DNA from: Pseudomonadota bacterium
Lineage (GTDB): Bacteria > Pseudomonadota > Gammaproteobacteria > Legionellales > Legionellaceae
Assembly (NCBI GenBank): GCA_021807845.1
Contig: JAKBCM010000051.1
Coordinates: 1 to 8,740 of the forward strand
Length of the DNA stretch: 8,740 bases
Direction of reading: 5' to 3'
This document shows, piece by piece, positions 1-5,729 of this stretch (position 1 is its first letter; every line of letters begins with the position of its first letter). The position numbers and the translations under genes were made by a program. A model generated the notes under the pieces. The model made no database searches. It was not told the DNA's origin and saw only the letters and a list, made by a program, of their open reading frames with translations.

Positions 1-953
1 GCATGTTTTAGTGAGGCATTGACTTCTTGATAAATTGATTGATGAATCAATAATCGTCTTGTAGATGTACAACGCTGTCCTGCAGTACCTATTGCACCAA
101 ATAAAATGGCAGGTATCGCTAATTGTAAATCAGCCGACTCATCCAAAATGACAGCGTTGTTCCCACCTAACTCCAAAATGGCTCGTCCAAGACGTGAGGC
201 AACTTTGGTAGCGACGCCTTTACCTACAGCAGTTGAGCCAGTAAATGAAATCAGGGGAATGCGTGAATCATTCACCAGTAAATCAGAAATCAGATTTGAA
301 GAAGGAATAATCACACTAAAGATATCAGGACAGTGATTTTGTTTAAGGATCTGACTACAAATATGGTGTACCGCAATCGCACAAAGAGGCGTTTTAGAAG
401 AGGGCTTCCAGATGGTCACATTCCCACAAATGGCAGAGATAAATGCGTTCCAAGCCCATACCGCTACTGGAAAATTAAACGCTGATATCACCCCTACGAT
501 GCCATAAGGATGCCACTGTTCATACATACGATGCTGATGACGTTCAGAATGCATGGTTTTGCCATATAGCATCCGAGATTGGCCTACCGCAAAATCTGCA
601 ATATCAATCATCTCCTGAACCTCACCATCCCCCTCTTGTTTCGACTTTCCCATCTCCAGAGAGATTAAGCTACCTAATTCATGCTTATGTTCTCTTAAAG
701 CGTGCCCAATTTGCCGAACAATTTCCCCACGAAGAGGCGCAGGAGTCTCTCTCCATACTCTAAATGCTTTTTGTGACAAAGATATCACGTGCTGATAATC
801 CTCTTCAGTACAGGTAGATACGTCAGCAATTTTCTTGCCGGTGCTGGGATTTAATGAAGCTAATTGAATGGAGGAAAGATTGCTACGCCAAGATGTGCCA
901 CAAAAAGCCCCCCTATTCATCGTTTGAATCCCCAAACGTTTCAACAGATCCAT
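1..953 (-). CDS. amaB: Aminoadipate-semialdehyde dehydrogenase, ALDH7/antiquitin family (3' end outside window)
   Basis: NAD-dependent aldehyde dehydrogenase expected to oxidise 2-aminoadipate 6-semialdehyde to 2-aminoadipate in the cytoplasm. About 317 codons of an expected ~500 are present; the gene runs off the left edge. Residues 71-103 ([13 protein letters not shown], then SLISLEMGK) and GEVQE (110-114) closely match my recollection of human ALDH7A1, which separates it from generic ALDHs. Active-site parts are visible: SAFNFPVA with oxyanion Asn160, the cofactor-site Lys183 in WKPS, FTGST (237-241), general base Glu261 in ELGGNN, and nucleophile Cys295 in GQRCT (codon at 69-71). The start ATG at 953-951 was chosen for its GGAG six bases upstream; an in-frame ATG at 965 has no such site. 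It begins one base after the stop of the lysine dehydrogenase gene, which indicates a shared transcript and coupled translation. The family call is firm; the substrate is inferred from family and neighbour. Confidence 0.9.
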   Translation of the reverse strand, partial: MDLLKRLGIQTMNRGAFCGTSWRSNLSSIQLASLNPSTGKKIADVSTCTEEDYQHVISLSQKAFRVWRETPAPLRGEIVRQIGHALREHKHELGSLISLEMGKSKQEGDGEVQEMIDIADFAVGQSRMLYGKTMHSERHQHRMYEQWHPYGIVGVISAFNFPVAVWAWNAFISAICGNVTIWKPSSKTPLCAIAVHHICSQILKQNHCPDIFSVIIPSSNLISDLLVNDSRIPLISFTGSTAVGKGVATKVASRLGRAILELGGNNAVILDESADLQLAIPAILFGAIGTAGQRCTSTRRLLIHQSIYQEVNASLKH

Positions 954-954
954 G

Positions 955-2049
955 TCATGCTCCATAATACTGGCCAAACCGATTTGATAGCACGTCTTTC
1001 AAACAAAATGTTTCCTGCAATATCAGACCTTGATATTGCTTTTTCTTAGTTTTGATGACCAAATCAACCACAGCACATACACTGGCTGCGGTACTCACCT
1101 GAATGGCAGACCATTCCAGACCATGAATGATTTTGGGATAGATTTTTTTAAGATAACTCTTTTCAGTGAGCTCTCCTTGTTTGATTCCCTCAACAGTCAC
1201 ATAAACCAATACGATATCTTGATATGTTTTTGGGATAGCTTTCTCTAGAATTCTTTTTAGTGTGTCTCTATCTTCATTTAACTTAAGATCAATCATTAAG
1301 AATCGCATTTTTTCACAATGACCAGGGTAGCGCATGGTTTTATAATTTAAACTCTGAATTTTATGAGCATATAATTCAAATAAGCTTCCTAATCCACCTG
1401 ACGTATTAAAAGCTTCATATTCACAACCATCAATTTCAATGGTTTCTAGCCCTTCTAAAGGGGATAACACGACCTCAATGCCTGATTCAATGCCATGACA
1501 AGGATTACCGTATTCATTGATGAGTCCATCAGTAGACCATGTTAAAGAATATTGAAGTGCATTACTTGCCCTCTGCGGCAAAGCCCCCACACGCAGTTTG
1601 GCATGATGACACACTTCAAATTCTTCCATCAAGCTATTGGCTGCAATACTGATAAAGCCAGGGGCAAGACCACATTGAGGAACGAATGCGGTTTTCGCAT
1701 CTTGAGCGATGGCTTTGACCACGTCAGTGATGGAAGTATCTTCTGTTAAATCAAAATAGTGGGCTTTGGCGGACTTTGCAGATTGTGCCACATAACTGTT
1801 TAAAAAATAGGGTAAGCTTGAAATAACAGCAATGATATTATGTTTTTGGATATAATCCCTGGTTGCTTCTTGATTTTTGACATCTAATGCAACTGTCTTA
1901 ATCTCGGGCATAACATTGAGCAGACGTGCCACATCCGTGCCACCAAATTCTACATCTGCTAAATGTACTTGATAATCATGACTATCAGAGAGTAGGCATG
2001 CAATCAAACTACCAATTTTACCGGCTCCGGCAACCAGTACATTATGCAT
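955..2049 (-). CDS. lysDH: Lysine 6-dehydrogenase / saccharopine dehydrogenase-family oxidoreductase
   Basis: A 364-residue soluble dehydrogenase of the saccharopine dehydrogenase/lysine 6-dehydrogenase family. It is expected to oxidise the epsilon-amino group of L-lysine (or a saccharopine-type adduct) to 2-aminoadipate 6-semialdehyde, which cyclises to piperideine-6-carboxylate. The N-terminus is a Rossmann fold with GAGKIG (Gly8, Gly10, Gly13) and Asp32 at the end of the second strand, which suggests NAD rather than NADP. The family signature CGLAPGF (126-132) follows. The C-terminal half carries NTSGGLGSL (215-223) and [12 protein letters not shown] (236-247), which match my recollection of Geobacillus lysine 6-dehydrogenase. 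The ATG at 2049 has AGGGA eight bases upstream, overlapping the TAG stop of the preceding gene. The stop is one base before the ALDH7 start. That pairing with an aminoadipate-semialdehyde dehydrogenase is the main support for a lysine-degrading role. Lysine dehydrogenase versus saccharopine dehydrogenase cannot be settled from sequence alone. Confidence 0.85.
   Translation of the reverse strand: MHNVLVAGAGKIGSLIACLLSDSHDYQVHLADVEFGGTDVARLLNVMPEIKTVALDVKNQEATRDYIQKHNIIAVISSLPYFLNSYVAQSAKSAKAHYFDLTEDTSITDVVKAIAQDAKTAFVPQCGLAPGFISIAANSLMEEFEVCHHAKLRVGALPQRASNALQYSLTWSTDGLINEYGNPCHGIESGIEVVLSPLEGLETIEIDGCEYEAFNTSGGLGSLFELYAHKIQSLNYKTMRYPGHCEKMRFLMIDLKLNEDRDTLKRILEKAIPKTYQDIVLVYVTVEGIKQGELTEKSYLKKIYPKIIHGLEWSAIQVSTAASVCAVVDLVIKTKKKQYQGLILQETFCLKDVLSNRFGQYYGA
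960..963 (-). promoter_or_regulatory. Shine-Dalgarno for the ALDH7 gene
   Basis: GGAG on the minus strand, six bases before the ATG at 953. It lies within the last codons of the upstream lysine dehydrogenase gene. It decides the start in favour of 953 over the in-frame ATG at 965, whose last base it overlaps, and suggests translational coupling. Confidence 0.7.
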
Positions 2050-2057
2050 AGATATCT

Positions 2058-2062
2058 TCCCT
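2058..2062 (-). promoter_or_regulatory. Shine-Dalgarno for the lysine dehydrogenase gene
   Basis: AGGGA on the minus strand, eight bases before the ATG at 2049. It shares its first three bases with the end of the TAG stop region of the upstream unknown gene (TAGGGA). Terminating ribosomes would therefore sit on this site, consistent with co-translation. Confidence 0.6.
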
Positions 2063-2738
2063 AAAGTTCAACTGCTGAGGAGGATTCGGTTTCCTCTTGC
2101 AAACACTGTATGTATTCATCAAGAAAGATATCAATGTTTTTCAAAGAGTCAAACACTTTATCTGAACGAGACATATCGACATAACTGGATTTGTTTTTAT
2201 ATAAATCAAACATTTTGCTCCCTTTCAGATTTTCATGTAAAGGTTCGGCCCTAAAAAACCTGTCGCCCGTGATTTCTGAGCGTGATAAGAGCCATGAGCG
2301 CCTGAATCCTTCCGTATAGACTTCTTTAAATAAATCATCTGAACAGAGGGTGTGGTTATGAAATTCAACCGTTCTTGATAAAGCAAACGCTTCTATAGAA
2401 TCCAGCTTCCCATCCACTTTGTCTTTGATGAGTTGAAAGACCTGCCGATAAATAATCTCATTCCCCTTTCCTAAAGCTAGCAACTGCTTTTTAAGGGATT
2501 CTGTCTCAATCATCAGCATTGATTTTTTGATACTCAAGCCGGCAGCACTTAAAGTGGCTTGATAAATATGTTCAAACGTTGTGACCAATTCCTTATAAAA
2601 AATATCTGGATGAAATAAGTGTTCATCATATAACAGATGATTGGAAATATAGTGAATCGTATCTAAATAGCCAAGCGCATCCATGATTCTGGCAAATTTC
2701 TTTGCGTCTGCAAAGTCAGTGGTCTTTAATGTAGCCAC
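2061..2738 (-). CDS. Uncharacterised 225-residue protein within the lysine-degradation operon
   Basis: I do not recognise this protein. It is soluble-looking: no signal peptide and no hydrophobic stretch long enough for a membrane helix. It appears mostly alpha-helical, with charged and hydrophobic residues alternating over about 45-125. It has many histidines, several in the N-terminal third (29, 34, 40, 43, 57), plus an HNH tripeptide (127-129) and an aromatic/basic patch GFRRSW (144-149). I see no known catalytic motif. The C-terminus is rich in Glu and Ser (EETESSS at 215-221, ending VEL). The start is a GTG at 2738 with a weak purine-rich site (GTAGAG, six bases upstream) and AAGG directly before it; Met19 (codon at 2684) is an alternative. 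The gene is 28 bases after the aminotransferase stop and 11 bases before the lysine dehydrogenase start. Its position suggests co-expression with lysine catabolism, but no function should be assigned from that. Confidence 0.8.
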   Translation of the reverse strand: MATLKTTDFADAKKFARIMDALGYLDTIHYISNHLLYDEHLFHPDIFYKELVTTFEHIYQATLSAAGLSIKKSMLMIETESLKKQLLALGKGNEIIYRQVFQLIKDKVDGKLDSIEAFALSRTVEFHNHTLCSDDLFKEVYTEGFRRSWLLSRSEITGDRFFRAEPLHENLKGSKMFDLYKNKSSYVDMSRSDKVFDSLKNIDIFLDEYIQCLQEETESSSAVEL

Positions 2739-2766
2739 CCTTAACTCTACTGTACACGCCCTAAAC

Positions 2767-3915
2767 TTAGCTTCGCCATTTTTGCAGGCGAACCATAGCT
2801 TCCTTTATATCTTCTGTGGAGCCAGCATAAGAAAATCGCACATAATGATGACCATGAATGGGATCAAAATCTGTGCCAGGAGTTGCAATGATGCCAATTT
2901 CTTGTAACATTTTTTTACAAAATTCAACACTGTCTTGATGCAGGTGCTTAACATGAGCATACAAATAAAAAGCACCATCTAAAGGAAGAAATTTATCAAA
3001 ACCAGCTTTTGGCATTTCTTCTTTTAAAATTTGACGATTGATGGCATAACGCTTCACATGTGATTCCAATGTGTCTTGACACGACATACAAGCAAGCGCT
3101 GCATATTGAGAAGGGTTTGTAGGACAGATGTATAGATTGCGAGCTAATTTTCGCAAGGGATCGACTAAGATTTCAGGAACCACCATCCACCCTAAGCGCC
3201 ACCCCGGCATTGAAAAGTATTTTGAAAAACTATTAATGGCAATCACATTATCGCCATAGTTTAATGCGCTGACCATTTTCTTGGATTTATCGTAAACAAT
3301 GCCATGATAGATTTCATCTGAAATGAGCAAAATATTATTAAGGTCGCAATACTCTACCAATTCTTTTAATTGTAGAGGTGGAATCATGGCTCCTGTTGGG
3401 TTTGATGGAGAGGTCACTAATAATCCATGAACTTCCTGTTTAAATTCTTTTAAATCATCAACAGTGGGTTGAAAATTGTGTGTGGCCTTAGGGTGAAACT
3501 CCATTTTATTAACACCCAAAATATGCATGGTGTTCAAATAGGCGTAATAACAGGGTAAAGGCACAGCAATGGTTTCCCCCACATCAAAGCAACCAATAAA
3601 AGCAAGGGAAAAAGCGCCTGATGCACCATTGGTGATTAAAATACGTCCATAAGGGATATTGAGAGCATATTTTTCTTTGTAATATAAAGCGACTCGCTCA
3701 CGTAATGCTTGAATGCCTGCCGCAGGGGTATAACCATGATAAATTTCTTCAGCAACTTGAACTGCGTGAATAGCTTCTATGGGTGCGCCGGTACTCGGTT
3801 GGCCTACATTAAGACCAATGATTGAACGACCTTCACTGCGTAATTTCTCTGCAAGCAAAGATAGTTCTTCTGCATGAGAAACTGTTGCACCACGATGAGA
3901 TGGTTTTATTTTCAT
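2767..3915 (-). CDS. Class I/II PLP-dependent aminotransferase (aspartate aminotransferase-like; possible 2-aminoadipate aminotransferase)
   Basis: A 382-residue fold-type I PLP aminotransferase in the aspartate aminotransferase subfamily. Diagnostic residues are all present: SNPTG (171-175) with the PLP-contacting Asn172, DEIYHG with Asp200 pairing the pyridine nitrogen and Tyr203, the Schiff-base lysine Lys232 in NSFSKYF, Arg240 in PGWRLGW binding the phosphate region, and Arg360 in YVRFSYA binding the substrate alpha-carboxylate. Length is normal and the protein is cytoplasmic. The start ATG at 3915 has AAGGG seven bases upstream, whereas the in-frame ATG at 3921 is too close to that site. 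It is the first gene of the leftward operon. Its partners suggest transfer of the amino group of 2-aminoadipate to 2-oxoglutarate, giving 2-oxoadipate. Aspartate, alanine or aromatic amino acids are equally possible substrates from the motifs alone. The family call is firm; the substrate is inference from context. Confidence 0.88.
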   Translation of the reverse strand: MKIKPSHRGATVSHAEELSLLAEKLRSEGRSIIGLNVGQPSTGAPIEAIHAVQVAEEIYHGYTPAAGIQALRERVALYYKEKYALNIPYGRILITNGASGAFSLAFIGCFDVGETIAVPLPCYYAYLNTMHILGVNKMEFHPKATHNFQPTVDDLKEFKQEVHGLLVTSPSNPTGAMIPPLQLKELVEYCDLNNILLISDEIYHGIVYDKSKKMVSALNYGDNVIAINSFSKYFSMPGWRLGWMVVPEILVDPLRKLARNLYICPTNPSQYAALACMSCQDTLESHVKRYAINRQILKEEMPKAGFDKFLPLDGAFYLYAHVKHLHQDSVEFCKKMLQEIGIIATPGTDFDPIHGHHYVRFSYAGSTEDIKEAMVRLQKWRS

Positions 3916-3922
3916 AATCATA

Positions 3923-3927
3923 CCCTT
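3923..3927 (-). promoter_or_regulatory. Shine-Dalgarno deciding the aminotransferase start
   Basis: AAGGG on the minus strand, seven bases upstream of the ATG at 3915 but only one base from the ATG at 3921. The spacing favours the shorter protein beginning MKIK. Confidence 0.6.
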
Positions 3928-3960
3928 GAACGTTAAAAATAAGACATCTATCTAACGTTA
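3928..3960. repeat. Pair of AACGTTA elements in the divergent promoter region
   Basis: GAACGTTA at 3928-3935 and the perfect palindrome TAACGTTA at 3953-3960 are direct copies 25 bases apart. The second copy abuts the TATAAT box of the leftward promoter, and the first lies just upstream of the aminotransferase ribosome-binding site. A further 6-base inverted pair, CTATCT (3948-3953) and AGATAG (3981-3986), brackets the -10. The layout is that expected of an operator, but the elements are short and AT-rich, so chance is possible. Confidence 0.35.
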
Positions 3961-3965
3961 TTATA
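3960..3965 (-). promoter_or_regulatory. -10 box of the promoter for the leftward lysine operon
   Basis: A perfect TATAAT on the minus strand, 44 bases upstream of the aminotransferase ATG. No good -35 is seen at 16-18 bases (the hexamer there is near TACTAT), which suggests a weak or activator-dependent promoter. It overlaps by one base a palindromic TAACGTTA element and sits in the only long intergenic region upstream of the leftward genes. Confidence 0.4.
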
Positions 3966-4017
3966 GACTCATTATGAAAAAGATAGTATTTTCCTTTTAA
4001 AACTTGAACTTTAATCC

Positions 4018-4023
4018 TATATT
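4018..4023 (+). promoter_or_regulatory. Candidate -10 box for lnt
   Basis: TATATT 32 bases upstream of the lnt ATG. The -35 region at 17 bases (TTTTAA, 3995-4000) is poor. TTGAAC at 4004-4009 resembles a -35, but nothing suitable lies 16-18 bases after it. A promoter is expected here because the neighbouring gene is divergent; this hexamer is only the best candidate. Confidence 0.25.
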
Positions 4024-4055
4024 CGGCAGTTGAATCTACTCTTTCTTGGTTGATA

Positions 4056-5594
4056 ATGAATCAAAATAGCATCACCGATAAATTAAGCGCTATCCATTTA
4101 ACCTCTAATCCCTACCTTTTTTTACTGCGATCTCTTTTTGCCGGTATCCTGATTCCATTGGGTTTTGCACCGTTCCATTTTCCAGGACTGTGCATCTTAG
4201 GTATGGCTCTTCTTTATGCTCAATTATACCAGCAGCCCTTAAAAAAATCGTTTCTTATAGGATTTGTTTTTGGTTTGGGATTTTTAGGATTTGGGGTTTC
4301 TTGGGTATTTGTGAGCATTCACGTTTACGGTCATCTCAATTCTTTATTATCGGCATTCATCACTTTACTCTTTATCGTCTATTTGTCACTGTATCCCGGC
4401 CTTGTTGCTTTATTATTCAGTAAGTTATCTAAAAGTCACTCCAACCTATTGTGTGTCTTATTATTTAGTTCGCTTTGGAGTTTAGGAGAGTACTTGCGTG
4501 GCACAATGTTCAGTGGGTTTCCCTGGTTAACCTTAGGGTTTGGGCAAATAGATTCGCCGCTGAAGTATCTATTACCTGTTATTGGTATCTATGGCGTAAG
4601 TTTTTTTACCTGTGTTGCTGCTGCCTGTCTGGCGACATCAGTCCTTGCTTCTCAAAAACATCGGCTCCTCTGGTTATTCGCCTTTGTGGCTCTTTTAATC
4701 ACCCCTAATCTTTTAAAGAATAAAAGCTGGACGCATATCACACAAACACCTGTTTCGGTTGGGATTATTCAGGCTAACATTTCCATGAGAGACAAATGGG
4801 ATGAATCTCTGTTCTGGCAACTATTAAACCATTATCAATCTGAAATCGAACATTTAATAGATAAAAAAGCTTTGATTGTTATGCCTGAGTCAGCTATTCC
4901 AGTCCCTGAACATTTGATGAGAGACTTTCTTGATAATCTGCATGTTGTTGCTAAAAATCATCAAAGCGCCCTATTGTTGGGAATTCCTCAATCAACAGAT
5001 GGAGATGCGCTGAATTATTATAATTCAATCATTTCATTAGGAACTGCGAATGGGCATTACTTAAAGCAACATCTTGTTCCTTTTGGTGAATATATCCCCA
5101 AACCCTTTTTCTTGCTGATCAAGTGGCTATCTATTCCCATTGCCAATCTGAAACCAGGACATCAAAATCAATCTTTGATTCAGGTTCATCAACACCCCAT
5201 TGCCAGTCTCATCTGTTACGAATTAGCCTATCCCATGCTGCTTCGACAGCAACTCCCACAAGCAGAATGGATAGTATCCTTAAGTGATGATGGGTGGTTT
5301 GGACACTCCTTAGCCATGTATCAACAGTTACAAATGTCAGAAGTCCTATCGCTTCAAACGGGTCGATACCAAGTCGTTTCTAATAATGATGGTCTTTCTT
5401 CTATCATCGATGCCAAGGGTCATATCATCTCTTCTCTACCAGCCTTTAGTGCGGGTGTCCTCGAAGAGAACATTTACCCTGCAACAGGCATGACCCCTTG
5501 GACTCTATTGGGGGATTATCCCATTCTGTTGCTGTTATTATTGACGGTTCTATATCCCACATTCCGTCGTTACGTCTCTTTTGCTAAATCTTAA
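4056..5594 (+). CDS. lnt: Apolipoprotein N-acyltransferase Lnt
   Basis: Inner-membrane enzyme that transfers an acyl chain from phospholipid to the N-terminal cysteine of apolipoproteins, the last step of lipoprotein maturation after Lgt and LspA. 512 residues, the same length class as E. coli Lnt. Several hydrophobic segments occupy about residues 22-215, a nitrilase-like periplasmic domain follows (about 232-475), and a final membrane helix lies at about 485-501. The catalytic triad is intact: Glu278 in VMPESA, Lys337 in YLKQH, Cys387 in LICYEL. Glu345 in VPFGEY and Glu389 also match family positions, and SLSDDGWFG (408-416) replaces the usual SxSNDxWFG. The start is the ATG at 4056; an in-frame TTG at 4050 is possible, and neither has a clear Shine-Dalgarno. 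It is divergent from the aminotransferase and upstream of leuS-lptE. LptE, encoded two genes downstream, is a lipoprotein and so an expected substrate. Confidence 0.97.
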   Translation: MNQNSITDKLSAIHLTSNPYLFLLRSLFAGILIPLGFAPFHFPGLCILGMALLYAQLYQQPLKKSFLIGFVFGLGFLGFGVSWVFVSIHVYGHLNSLLSAFITLLFIVYLSLYPGLVALLFSKLSKSHSNLLCVLLFSSLWSLGEYLRGTMFSGFPWLTLGFGQIDSPLKYLLPVIGIYGVSFFTCVAAACLATSVLASQKHRLLWLFAFVALLITPNLLKNKSWTHITQTPVSVGIIQANISMRDKWDESLFWQLLNHYQSEIEHLIDKKALIVMPESAIPVPEHLMRDFLDNLHVVAKNHQSALLLGIPQSTDGDALNYYNSIISLGTANGHYLKQHLVPFGEYIPKPFFLLIKWLSIPIANLKPGHQNQSLIQVHQHPIASLICYELAYPMLLRQQLPQAEWIVSLSDDGWFGHSLAMYQQLQMSEVLSLQTGRYQVVSNNDGLSSIIDAKGHIISSLPAFSAGVLEENIYPATGMTPWTLLGDYPILLLLLLTVLYPTFRRYVSFAKS

Positions 5595-5612
5595 GCAAAA
5601 ATGAATTACAAA

Positions 5613-5644
5613 ATGCTCGTATGGTTCTGAGGGAAGTTGAGCAT
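5613..5644 (+). repeat. Inverted repeat in the leuS leader
   Basis: ATGCTC (5613-5618) and GAGCAT (5639-5644) can pair as a 6-base stem with a 20-base loop. No U-tract follows, so it is not a recognisable intrinsic terminator. The left arm lies inside a possible 9-codon open frame (5601-5630, starting ATG AAT TAC and ending TTC TGA) that has one leucine codon. Significance is unclear. Confidence 0.25.
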
Positions 5645-5665
5645 CGGGATAGCTTAATTTCTAAA

Positions 5666-5671
5666 TATACT
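5666..5671 (+). promoter_or_regulatory. Candidate -10 box for leuS
   Basis: TATACT in the 135-base lnt-leuS gap, 58 bases upstream of the leuS ATG. The nearest -35-like hexamer, TTGAGC at 5637-5642, is 23 bases away and so too distant. leuS may have its own weak promoter here or be read from lnt; the rest of the gap shows no terminator, T-box or other recognised element. Confidence 0.22.
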
Positions 5672-5729
5672 TGCTGCAAAGGCTAAGAGGCGTTATTCTT
5701 ACCAATCCTATCAAATTTTGTTTCAAACT

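Noticed and set aside
106..336. Plus-strand open frame of 76 codons
   Set aside because: Antisense to the well-supported ALDH7 gene; the protein has no recognisable features.
1030..1749. Plus-strand open frames at 1030-1248 and 1552-1749
   Set aside because: Antisense to lysine dehydrogenase, which has clear family motifs; no ribosome-binding site or family resemblance.
2683..2907. Plus-strand open frame of 74 codons across the unknown gene/aminotransferase junction
   Set aside because: Antisense to two real genes, and the only candidate peptide features are those expected of a complement of coding DNA.
4190..4708. Alternative-frame plus-strand open frames inside lnt (4190-4423, 4475-4708)
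   Set aside because: They overlap the conserved Lnt membrane domain in another frame and show no features of their own.
5613..5644. Possible intrinsic terminator after lnt
   Set aside because: Stem of only six pairs with a 20-base loop and no following U-run, so it does not fit a Rho-independent terminator.
5595..5729. T-box or leucine attenuator upstream of leuS
   Set aside because: No T-box core sequence, no Leu-codon run and no terminator/antiterminator pair; T-boxes are also not expected in gammaproteobacteria.
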